Positions 45,675 to 55,111 of a DNA stretch of 64,000 bases are shown one piece after another. The first letter of the stretch is position 1, and each line of letters starts with the position of its first letter. The notes below the pieces were generated by a model. It was not told where the DNA came from. It saw nothing but the letters and a program-made list of their open reading frames with translations, and made no database searches. The DNA is from Bactrocera neohumeralis (taxonomy: Eukaryota > Arthropoda > Insecta > Diptera > Tephritidae). A program made the position numbers and the translations under genes. Location of the stretch: NCBI RefSeq assembly GCF_024586455.1, contig NC_065921.1, forward strand, positions 72,559,865 through 72,623,864. Reading direction: 5' to 3'.

Positions 45675-46480
45675 GAAATAGTAAGACTTTGTTCATAATT
45701 TTAAAAATATTTATTTAAAATCTATGTCGCACCCCTCAAAGTAATCTCCCTCGGTTCCAATACGCTTGTGTCAACGTTTTTTTCAATGCTCGAAACAGTT
45801 GTTAAAGTCAATTTCAAGAATAGCTTCAATGTGAGTAGCGATTCACGTTTAAAGTCTTCAGTTGACTCAAAACGATCCCCGGAACGGTCGAGTTTGAGTT
45901 TGCTGAATAGCCAAAAGTCACTTGGATACGGCAGTTTAAGCACAATATTGGTTGACAATTTGACGAATAACTCACGTAGAATCAATCCAGTATGCGACAG
46001 TCCAATATTGTGGTGCAAAAACCAAGAGTTGTCGGCCCATAACTCCGGCCAAAATACAAAAAGCTTCACGCAAACGACGCATAACACTCAGTAGAATAGA
46101 AAGTTTGGCAGGTCGAAACGAACTCGGAGTCCACCACACCTCGACAATCGAAGAACCTTTATTTTTTAATTGATTTGACGTGTTTTTTAGGCTTCGGCAC
46201 ACCCTTGCCGTGATATTCGGAACATTGATCATCTGTTTCCGGGTTGTAAGCATAGATCCAAGACTTTACGCCAGTAATAACAACGTTTCAAAAAGCATTG
46301 TTTCACAGATGTTAACGCGACGCTGTTTTTCGAAAAAATTTAGTGACAAGTAGGTCGTGATTTCACTTTTCTTAGGACTAAATAATCTTTCATTATGCTT
46401 TTCACTGGTATTTGCGATATCTCAAAGATGCCAGTAAGATATCTGACTGTAAATTGCACGTGATATGTGAAGTTAGGCTA
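45675..46480 (-). pseudogene. Mariner transposase relic (irritans-like)
   Basis: The minus strand gives SWIYAYNPET in broken form near 46265-46235. Then VWWTPSSFRPAKLSILLSVM (46135-46080), equivalent to GVVH.EFLP...Y. Then LWADNSWFLHHNIGLSHTGL (about 46040-45985), equivalent to W...HDNAP.HT; the catalytic Asp of HHDNAP is changed to HHNIGL. PYPSDFWLFSKLK (about 45930-45900) is equivalent to PYSPDL.PCDFFLF. Frame breaks are many. Confidence 0.8.
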
Positions 46481-46539
46481 TGAGATCGACCCTAACAGCA
46501 ATCTCACTTGAGCAGCTTAGAATGCCGGTCAATTGTGGT

Positions 46540-47305
46540 ACCTAAAACTTCTGTAGTATTATAGATCTTAAAAAAAATTGGCCGGAAAGCTAAGACTGCC
46601 AAGACGTTTCAATTTCAGTCTTGCAAAGGCTGGACAATGAAGGAGAAAGTGTCTGGCTGTTTCACCTTACTCTCCTGCATGTAACTGTGACGACTTGCTG
46701 CGATAAGATCACATCATGAATTCCTATAAACCAAGGTCTAGTAAGAACCCCTGCAATTGCGGTAAAATGAACTTTGCTAAGGGCAAGTATTTCAATAGAT
46801 TTTCTGCGTACTATTCAATGCCAAAAGGATCTTGCAGTCGCACAGAAGCAAGATGCCGACCAGCTCTGCCAAATGCACGCGAGTTCCATTGGTCCAGTGC
46901 TAGAGTGCAAGACGTCTATGGAGATCCAATTCGGTCCCATTCCGATGTGATTGGGGTAAGCGTGCTGCCTCTGGCAAGGTCATCAGCTTTGCACTTACCA
47001 GCGATTCTGCTATGACTAAACACTCAAACGAGTCCGATGATGAGGTGCCTTGAAGCTACTTGTTGTGCGGACCGACACTCCTTGACTAGTTTTGAACGCA
47101 CATCTTGCGAGCTCGGTGTTGGTACTGCCGGAATGAATGCTCACCACCTTGAAAGAGGCTGCACTTCGTAGCACTACGTCTATTGTGACCGTAATGACAG
47201 CCACTTCTGCTTGAAATATACTGCAGTGGTCCGGTGACCTAATAGCTAACATTGACGGCGAGGTTCTTACTGAAAAATCCCCTTCATAGCTTCGACCCAC
47301 CCGTT
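46540..47305 (-). pseudogene. Non-LTR retrotransposon relic: RNase H and C-terminus
   Basis: The minus strand from 47300 gives SYEGDFSVRTSPSMLAIRSP then DHCSIFQAEVAVI, the RNase H first half. A decayed middle follows. About 46650-46570 gives ETARHFLLHCPAFARLKLKR then LGSLSFPANF, the Cys/His C-terminus. Same RNase H-bearing family. Confidence 0.8.
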
Positions 47306-47309
47306 AAAA

Positions 47310-48240
47310 AACTTACTGCGTCTCTTCTTCAACGACTTCTCGTAGTCTACAAATTCCCCGTGGGGTATGTGAGCGGTGAAAAGTCAGAAGTAGCATCATC
47401 TGTAACGTAGTGGAACAAGTTTTCAGGAATGCAATTGAAGGAAGTGTCAAACCTCCTGGGGTGTAATGGGGTATAGTTTGTTTCTGGTTAAGCAGTTACA
47501 GTTGTAGGACTATATCCAATTCCTACTCTTGCGCGAGTAACTCTTGCGTAAGATGCGGTAGCCAACCCGTGTGGAGCCTGGGGTCATGGCTAAAAGAGAG
47601 GAAGGTTCAGCGGAGCCTTTCCGACATATTCGGTTTAAAGGTTTATTGAAGCGTAATCGCAGCGCCTGTTCACCAGAGATGCGGCTGCGAGTCTTGAAAC
47701 AAGCGTCTCGCTTATAAAGTATAAAGCTTTATACTTGTACTACTCGCAAAGCGAGGCTGTGCGCTAGATTTCTGGTCCACTACGTAAAAGCCACTCCCTA
47801 TGAAAAGTAAACAACAGCCTCAGATGAAAGATGCAACTTTTGATGAGGACCACAGCAAATGTAACAAGGACTATGATTTGACGGCATTCACGTGGAATGT
47901 TAATAGTGGAAGTGCCGGTGGTAGGCTGATTGATGTCCTCGTAAAACTAAAAGCTGCCATCACCACCGTCCTAGAAATGCGATGGACAGGACGAAGGAGA
48001 CGAGTAGGTCCTTGTGACTATGATGGAACGATAAGCTGTAGAAGATATACGACGATATTGTCATATGTAGTTGAGCGAATCAAGAGACAGCGGCTGCGCT
48101 GGCTAGGTCGCGTGTTTCGGATGGAAGAGAGCACTCACTCCAGTTTTGAAAGTTTTCGATTCAGTACTCGGGGTAGAAGTAGAGGATGAGGAAGACCTCC
48201 ACAGTGCAGGAGAGATCAGATGGAGATGGATCAAATGAAG
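47310..48240 (+). pseudogene. Internally deleted non-LTR retrotransposon (endonuclease-RT family)
   Basis: The 5' region holds 'gccaacccgtgtggagcctg' and similar words. It leads into NKDYDLTAFTWNVNSGSAGG (47856) and KLKAAITTVLEMRWTGRRRR then VGPCDYDGTI, the start of the endonuclease domain. The next codons jump to RRYTTILSYVVERIKRQRLR then WLGRVFRMEES and RPPQCRRDQME, from the last tenth of the polyprotein. Thus most of ORF2 is missing in one step near 48030. The two parts are in one open frame from 47800 to 48189. Confidence 0.8.
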
Positions 48241-48249
48241 AATGTGTAG

Positions 48250-49495
48250 TCCGCAATGTACCTCTCAATACAGCGTTGCATGATGCTTGCTTGTTTGCCT
48301 GTATGTCGCACCGTCTCAACGGATGCGATGCAGGTCTTGTTAGGTGCACCCCCTCTTGACCTGATTGTCATACAGCGTGCTGTTGCATTCAGGTTAAGAA
48401 GGGGCTTGAGTGTGTCATTGCTGCGGAATGACTGGATTTCTGACGATGATGTGGAGAGGGAGGGATATCTAGGGAGCAAGAGGCTCCTAGATGATAGGGT
48501 TAGGTGTAGGTGGCAAGAACGTTGGGACAATAGTCCTAACGGCCGAGTGACGTACGAGTACATTCGGGACGTGGGGTTCGTTGAGGATAACCCAGACTTT
48601 TGATTTTGTCTGAGTCTGGGTTTCCTGCTTACGGGGCATGGGCCTCTGAATGCATTTTTGCATCAGAGGCACCTTTCGGATACGTCGGGGTGTTTTTGTG
48701 GGGCGGGGTTAGAAAATTGGTCGCATTTAATTGCGGAGTGCCCGATGTACTCGGACATTAGGGATCTGGGTGGTATGGGGATTAGCTGGACTGATGGACG
48801 ATTAGATGTTAGTGGTGTGATCTCCACTAGTCGGAATACCGAACAGTTAGGGTCGTTTGCGCGTGAATTATTTAAGCGGCGAAGGCGGTTAGCTGGAATT
48901 AGGGTTTAGTTTTTGTTTGATTGGTGTGTGTATGTGATGTATGTATGGGGTCCAACCCCTGGCCACCAGTCCAGAGCCGTATGGAAGCTCAACTGGTAGT
49001 AGTTTCGGCTACGAGGTCTGACCGGAGACTTAATTCTGGTACCACGGGGAGCAGGAGCCCTTGGAGGTATCTCCAACCTGCTCATGCGGACTGACCCCTT
49101 TGGGGAGTATCGTGGTGGTTGTGGTTAAAACCCAAATGCGGGAAGAACTGACTTTGTCAGTTGAATGTGGAGTTGCATTGCAACCGGGTGCCGGACCCAA
49201 AGCACGGCAAAGCTTTTAGATGGGCCTCGAACCCTACCAAGGTGGTTAGTGTGTCCATTCCACACTGCCAATTGGTACTGAAAATGCTTATCATTCTCAG
49301 GGCGCTGATCAACGCATTGATTTGATCCGCTGTGCTTTTGAGGGCCGTGGAGTAAGGCTGTCGTCAGCAGGTGCCCACGTAAAACACACCGGACGTTGTA
49401 CCGGAGATGTCGGTGGGAGTCGCTCTTTAAGATCGTTGAAGCTTCCTAGCAATTGTAGCCTTTGCGAGCATGCCTTCACTTAAATAAATCGTAAA
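48250..49495 (+). pseudogene. R1-clade non-LTR retrotransposon, 5'-truncated
   Basis: The open frame 48256-48603 reads VCRTVSTDAMQVLLGAPPLD then LIVIQRAVAFRLRRGLSVSL, later RVTYEYIRDVGFVEDNPDF. A TGA interrupts, and the next frame (48604-48909) continues SLGFLLTGHGPLNAFLHQRH, TSGCFCGAGLENWSHLIAEC (CCHC-type Cys/His motif), DVSGVISTSRNTEQLGSFAR then ELFKRRRRL and stop. These are C-terminal features of R1/RT1 elements. About 580 bp of GC-richer 3' untranslated region follows. Only one internal stop is visible, so this copy is younger than most. R1 proper inserts in 28S rDNA; none is seen here. Confidence 0.8.
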
Positions 49496-49499
49496 TAAA

Positions 49500-50845
49500 A
49501 CTATTGTTAAAAGGATTTTCACGATTTATTAGCTCTGTGTGCCTACGAGTTCGAACTTTGTATCGAGAGTTTCGACCATCCCGACCTCCGGAGCGGCAAT
49601 TAAAATGTTTCGCGCCAATTTGTTTACTCTTTCTCGTACTAAAATAAATATTTAAAAAGAAGCTACTAACTTTATATTTATGTACAAATATTGCATTAGG
49701 GTGGTGCTTAAATTTGTTTTAAGAAATTTGTAAAGTAAATTGCTAAAGCCGGAAATGCTTCCGTGGTTACCAATATATTCAAAGAGTTGGTAAGGTTCCG
49801 ATCGGATTAAGAACCAAGTATCTCGACTTAGAAAAGTAAAAATACTTTGCTTATTTATAGTTTTAAGTGTATTTTTTTCTTAAGTTTCCATAAAATATAA
49901 ATATTCGGGAGAGAAATTTAGAAAAGTTAGCTTCAGTCTTGCTGTCACCGATTGTGGGTGTGCAATTGAATTCTTTTATGTTCTAAATATTTTGGAGTGT
50001 AATACACTGCTTTATGACTTTATATTTACGTACTTCCTCATCTTGTTTTTGTAATTTAACCATTTATATGTTATCCCTTGTAACTGGACACATACACCCG
50101 GCGGCTTTTGGCGCTCAAAGGCGAGCGGATAAAAGTGTTACGCTTCCGCTGCTTGTTTGTTGAGTTGCTTACACAATTTCGGACAGCGTAAGCAGTCAAA
50201 TGTTTGCGAAATATTTGTTGTGCGCCTGAATGTAGGCTAGCTTGTTTGTTTGCAGTTGCCTTTCTCGTACACTGACGCACAAAAGTAAACAGCCGTGTTT
50301 GCAGAAAAAACAGAAATACAAATTTATGCAGTGGCAGCGGCAGCGCAGAAATCACTCTTGCAAATACCCTCGGGGCGACCGTTCTTTTTGTGTTTCGCAT
50401 GAAATTTCGTCGTTTTCGACAAAGCAAAGCGCTTTGTATGTGCGTGTGTTTGTATGTATTGTGTGAGACATTAAAATACTTTGTATTTATCTTTTAACTT
50501 GTTGATACCTAAAAGTTTTTCAGTTATTGCGTTGACAAGTTGCACCAACTGTTCTTTTTTGCCAATTTCAAGTGGAATTTTAATGGAATCGATATGATTC
50601 CATGTGTGATTTGGAAATGCTTACATATTGCTTTCAGTTAGTACATATGCTTGGGGATTGAGAATCTAATGATTTATTATTACTGTAATTTTTATAATGC
50701 AGCTACACTTAAGTTCTTCAACAACTTGCAAAGGCAAGCATGAAAGTCCCAAATCTCCTATAAAAGCAGTGTCAGCGCTCTAACTCGAACTAAATCGCTG
50801 TTTAAACTGTTTTCTAGCCTCAAGCTCATGAACCGTGCACTCAAG
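49500..50845. other. Intronic DNA, nothing recognised
   Basis: The 50070-50460 stretch is GC-richer with opposing chance open frames. No family signature. Confidence 0.4.
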
Positions 50846-50849
50846 GGTC

Positions 50850-51375
50850 AATAAGGAATGCCTAGTCTCATTATCAAACGCATTGAGTCACTTTGTGATA
50901 AGACAAATATGGTTGCCAGGCCATACCGATATCACATGTAAGCAAGGATAAGCACGCCATCCCTACTGTCAGTACGGGGGACAGGTTAGTGCTCCGTCAT
51001 GCGTTGTACATCTGCATGGAAGCCACGGAATCTTGGCTAGCACTGAACCACCATCGGTTTTTGCGCTGTCGCTAGATATTTTTGGCCGCATCGCAGGAGA
51101 TCCAGTGAGCTCTTTGGTCTCAGTAAAGCTAGTCTCATCCTAGTTGTGGTGATACTAACACTATACGCAGTCCACGCAGTAAGGTTGAGAATCTTACCGC
51201 ATGCCAGCTGCCGAAGCTGTATCGAAGATGCCGACGTGGAACCATCTCAACACTTCCTTCTTAGTTATACCGCGTTTGCGAAAAAAGTTTACATCCTTGG
51301 AAGTTCACATTTTCAGATGGTCAACCGAGCTGATGGAATAGTAATTATTGTAATTGCCGGCTCTTAAGATCGGAT
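50850..51375 (+). pseudogene. Non-LTR retrotransposon relic: RNase H end and C-terminus
   Basis: The + frames give IRQIWLPGHTDITCKQG (about 50898), a decayed RNase H end. Then VRLRILPHASCRSCIEDADV then EPSQHFLLSYTAFAKK (51177-51290), the zinc-like C-terminus; the His/Cys of HCPAF is changed to SYTAF. Similar to 2740-3640. Confidence 0.75.
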
Positions 51376-51411
51376 ATAGGAGTTCCATTTTTATGGCTTC
51401 AGAATGGACTA

Positions 51412-52329
51412 CGAGGTATGACAATTAAGTTATGAGACTGATTCAATAAAAACCGTATATTTGAAAATTATTCTACAACTCTGCCATCCCCTTCAAAGTA
51501 GTCCCCTTGGGCAGCTATACAGCGATTTCAGAACGTTTTCCATGCTTCGTAACATTTCTGAAACGCTTCGACTTGGATGTCCGCGTGTACCCTCGTCACG
51601 GCCACCTGGATGTTCGTAATCGATTCAAAATGGGTTCCTTTGACCACCGATTTTGTTTTAGGAAACAAAAAAAGTCACAGAGTGACATGTCGGGCGAATA
51701 AGGCGGCTGTTGCAATACGGCGATCCCTTTAGAGGCCAAATACTGGGACACGCTGAGGGCGGTGTGGCACGGCGCGTTGTCGTGATGAAGGATCCAGTTA
51801 CGAGCGATGTCTGGGCGCACCCTGTTGACTCGTTTTCGCAGTCTTTCGAGTACTTGGCAATAGTAGACTTGAATCACAGTTTTCCCCGGTGGAACGAATT
51901 CTTTGTGGACGGTTCCACAGCTATCAAAAAAGGCAATAATCATCGTTTTCACCATCAACTTGCTCATGCTAGCTTTTTTCGAGCGGGAGGCGCGCGGAGA
52001 CAACCATTGTGAGCTTTGGGAACACCTGGGCACGACTAAGAGCACTATCACCATACACTCTTACAATTTTAACGTACGTTTCTGAAGCTGTTTTGCCCAA
52101 TCTGGCGAAAAATTTTATCGCGACGCGTTGCTCTTGATTTCGTTTTTCCACTTTCGTGACGAGCACTACAAACACACGTCCACTCAATTTGACGAAGCAA
52201 GCGAACTAAACAAGCTAGAGCGATGGTACATACATATATCAGTGGAAAGGGGAGGGATGTCGGAAAAAGAGAAAGCAAATTTCAAGCGCGGCAATAAAAT
52301 CAGTCTCATTACTTAATTGTCAAACCTCG
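51412..52329 (-). mobile_element. Mariner element with intact terminal repeats and TA duplication
   Basis: The left end CGAGGTATGACAATTAAG and the right end (reverse complement) CGAGGTTTGACAATTAAG extend as 32-bp inverted repeats with 30 matches, flanked by TA at 51410-51411 and 52330-52331. On the minus strand are a damaged N-terminus (RVAIKFFARLGKTASETYVK, 52130-52065; ALSRAQVF) and a gap. Then LMVKTMIIAFFDSCGTVHKE then FVPPGKTVIQVYYCQVLERL, NWILHHDNAPCHTALSVSQY (second Asp) and PYSPDMSLCDFFCFLKQ (third). At 918 bp it is shorter than the usual ~1.3 kb. The TGDESW region is missing, so it is non-autonomous by internal deletion. Confidence 0.9.
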
Positions 52330-52515
52330 TATATACAATAGTCTAAGTGTTATCCCCATTTTCAGGGTTAGCCATCGTACTGAAACTTAAATGGACTCGC
52401 TCACGGGGTATCAAAGTCACTGTCCACTTTGAGAAATAACTTAATTAACCACAAAATTCTTCGATTTAAATAAGATATAATGCTTTGAACATATAATTCT
52501 AGGCTTGGGTTTATA

Positions 52516-53481
52516 TCGGGTGATTTTTTAAGAGCTTGATAACTTTTTTAAAAAAAAAACGCATAAAATTTGCAAAATCTCATCGGTTCTTTATTTGAAA
52601 CGTTAGATTGGTTCATGACATTTACTTTTTGAAGATAATTTCATTTAAATGTTGACCGCGGCTGCGTCTTAGGTGGTCCATTCGGAAAGTCCAATTTTGG
52701 GCAACTTTTTCGAGCATTTCGGCCGGAATAGCCCGAATTTCTTCGGAAATGTTGTCTTCCAAAGCTGGAATAGTTGCTGGCTTATTTCTGTAGACTTAAG
52801 ACTTGACGTAGCCCCACAAAAAATAGTCTAAAGGCGTTAAATCGCATGATCTTGGTGGCCAACTGCCCATGCATCCCGAAAAATGCACTGTTTGGTGTGG
52901 TTTGTACGCTGGTGGAATCATTGGACCGTATTTTTTCAAAGATGCTGTTGGACGCAACGTTACGGTGAATGGCGATCGCTATCGTTCGATGCTAACAAAC
53001 TTTTTGTTGCCAAAAATGGAAGAACTGAACTTGGTTGACATGTGGTTTCAACAAAATGGCGCTACATGTCACACAGCTCGCGATTCTATGGCCATTTTGA
53101 GGGAAAACTTCGGAGAACAATTCATCTCAAGAAATGGACCCGTAAGTTGGCCACCAAGATCATGCGATTTAACGCCTTTAGACTATTTTTTGTGGGGCTA
53201 CGTCAAGTCTAAAGTCTACAGAAATAAGCCAGCAACTATTCCAGCTTTGGAAGACAACATTTCCGAAGAAGCCGAAATGCTCGAAAAAGTTGCCCAAAAT
53301 TGGACTTTCCGAATGGACCACCTAAGACGCAGCCGCGGTCAACATTTAAATGAAATTATCTTCAAAAAGCAAATGTCATGAACCAATCTAACGTTTCAAA
53401 TAAAGAACCGATGAGATTTTGCAAATTTTATGCGTTTTTTTTTTTTAAAAAAAGTTATCAAGCTCTTAAAAAATCACCCGA
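52516..53481. mobile_element. 966-bp foldback transposon with 3' end on both sides
   Basis: The left arm 52516-52864 is the reverse complement of the right arm 53145-53481, near perfect except for a 15-bp gap in the right arm (near 53271) and a few bases. The outer ends read TCGGGTGATTTTTTAAGAGC and are flanked by TA (52514-52515 and 53482-53483). The 280-bp spacer and right arm carry + strand transposase coding. The left arm is a second inverted copy of the 3' end in place of the 5' end. Confidence 0.92.
52869..53381 (+). pseudogene. WPPRSCD-family transposase, C-terminal 170 residues
   Basis: The open frame reads MHPEKCTVWCGLYAGGIIGP, VNGDRYRSMLTNFLLPKMEE, VDMWFQQNGATCHTARDSMA, WPPRSCDLTPLDYFLWGYVK, MDHLRRSRGQHLNEIIFKK. 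The family's second catalytic residue is normally Asp in QQDGA and is Asn here. The third (SCDLTPLDYF) is kept. The N-terminal helix-turn-helix and first Asp are absent because the inverted left arm replaces them. The Met is internal to the ancestral protein, so translation from it is not implied. The 5-residue gap after ISEE compared with the left arm is a deletion in frame. Confidence 0.85.
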
Positions 53482-53544
53482 TAGATAAAGATGATGATTG
53501 TAAAACTTTTGCGAAATGCTTTCAGGGGATTGAGCAGAATTGAA

Positions 53545-54065
53545 TTAGTCACTCCAATGGAGTGGAGGTTTTCCTCTCCTTCTGCTTACCCCGGCGGGTA
53601 CTTGTCGAATACTCTCAGAGCTATAGTGTTTTCATCCATTCGGACGACATGACCTAGCCAGTGTAGCCGCTGTCTCTTAATTCGCTGAACTATGTCAATG
53701 TCGTCGTATAGCTCGTACAGCTCATCGTTCCATCGGCTGCGGCATACGCCATTGCCAATGCAAAAAGGATCATAAATCTTGCGCAGAACCTTTCCAAAAC
53801 TCGTAACGCTGACTCATCAGATGTTGTCACCGTCTATGCCTCTGAACCATATAGCAGCACGGGAATGATGAGTGATTCGTAAAATTTGTTCTTTGTTCGT
53901 CAAAAGAAGGACTTTACTTCTCAACTGCCTACTTAGTCCGAAATACCGCCAGTTGGCAAAAGTTTTTCGGCATTGGATTTCGAGGCTGAAATTGTTGTTT
54001 TTGTTAATGCTGTTTCCAAGATAGAGGAAGTTATCGACGACGAACGTTATAACACCGGTTTTTTT
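53545..54065 (-). pseudogene. Non-LTR retrotransposon relic (endonuclease-RT family)
   Basis: Minus-strand reading from 54030: FLYLGNSINKNNNFSLEIQC, NWRYFGLSRQLRSK, KVLRKIYDPFCIGNGVCRSR then WNDELYELYDDIDIVQRIKR, QRLHWLGHVVRMDENTIALR then VFDKYPPG. This is the region between RT and the 3' end. A stop and a small frame change lie near 53840-53800. Both ends are truncated. Confidence 0.85.
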
Positions 54066-54079
54066 CCTGGAATTTGATG

Positions 54080-54425
54080 AAATCGATGAGGACGACCTCT
54101 AACTATTACCAACAAGACGGTGTGTCATTTGATATTTCATGAACACATTGCTTGCATAGTTTGGCGACTGCTTTATTTCGAGAAATGGCCTAGTCGACTG
54201 GCCGCCAGGAACATCTTTTTCAACGATTATTTTACCTGGAAGTTTATGAAATCAAAGGTTTACGCCAATTAACACGCAATGCTCGTGGAGCTCCAAGTTC
54301 TACCCGAAATGCTGCACGGGGTCATCGAATATTGGCATAAACGGGTGGAGATATGCAAACGGAGCTGTGGTGGTTATTTAGCCGAAAAATTGTTCAAACC
54401 ATTAATTGCAGCCTCCACTAACATG
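54080..54425 (+). pseudogene. Decayed WPPRSCD-family transposase fragment
   Basis: Broken + frames read NYYQQDGVSFDIS (54100; QQDG second Asp kept), 'agaaatggcctagtcgactg' = RNGLVDWPP-type (54183) and KSKVYAN (about 54248). It ends with decayed C-terminal words. No open frame covers it. Confidence 0.65.
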
Positions 54426-54989
54426 GCAGGTCCTGAAAGCACCATAAAGGCGCTGTTCCGTAAGGAAGAAGGAGTAGGCAGAGAACGGTATTATTCTAGT
54501 TGATAGACCCTATATGTTTACTTTATTAACTTATTGCCAATTGCACCCTATATATCCGGTTCTTTAAAGATCTTTAAATGTCTCTTTAAAGAGTATTCTC
54601 ACACTTTTTTGCAGTGATATTATAATTTTCATATTTTAGCTGTGGATTGCGCGTTTACGTGCCACTGTACCGTCCGACCGCTCACTGTTATATTAACAGC
54701 TGATAAAAGCTCTCTGCGTAAGCTTTCCTTTAATGTTTGATTTTCAATATTCATTTGTTTATTTATATTTATTTCCTCAGTATTTCTCATTTATGCCTTA
54801 CCAAAAATGAAATTAATTAATTGTGATAATTTCTTTGCTAACCTTTCGTTCCTTATATGTATATGTGCACAACAACACCAACAACTGCTATGTGACAACA
54901 CTTACGTACTCGTTAAATATGTACGTGTATGTATGCATGTGTGCGTCTGAATATTTGTTAACAAATAAACTGACTTCTCGACGCCACAG
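54426..54989. other. Intron end before the acceptor
   Basis: AT-rich DNA leading to a CTGAC branch-like word at about 54970 and the acceptor CGCCACAG at 54982-54989. No transposon was seen here, as expected close to an exon. Confidence 0.45.
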
Positions 54990-55111
54990 AAGATATCGAG
55001 GTAACGATACGCATCCCACCGGGCCATCATCATCATGGCAGCAAGAAGATACAACGTAATCCGTTAAGAAATCTGGATCTCGACTTTAAATTCGATGTTA
55101 ATTCGTTTTAG
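54990..55111 (+). CDS. Terminal coding exon joined to exon 1
   Basis: Joined in phase after the single G at 1510, the exon reads E-DIEVTIRIPPGHHHHGSKK then IQRNPLRNLDLDFKFDVNSF and TAG (55109-55111). The 122 bp is GC-richer than its flanks, opens directly after a CAG and closes with a basic then hydrophobic tail. The joined protein would be 208 residues. It contains no IQ motif. It could be one of several alternative last exons, with others beyond the window. The main doubt is that no other species could be compared; an in-phase open 40-codon exon after a CAG in AT-rich DNA is suggestive but not proof. Confidence 0.55.

Larger units (their letters stand above)
1511..54989 (+). other. Inferred giant intron (53.5 kb) packed with transposons
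   Basis: GTGAGT at 1511 and CAG at 54987-54989 would bound one phase-1 intron. A CTGAC branch-like sequence lies about 20 bp before the acceptor, but the pyrimidine tract is weak. Both flanking exons read open in the joined frame. Nearly all recognisable coding matter inside is transposon-derived and lies on both strands. Unseen microexons cannot be excluded, since short exons in AT-rich DNA are hard to find by eye. Confidence 0.55.

Noticed and set aside
48910..49500. GC-rich DNA after the R1-like frame as ribosomal RNA
   Set aside because: I could not match it to 28S rRNA. It follows the stop codon directly and fits a retrotransposon 3' untranslated region.
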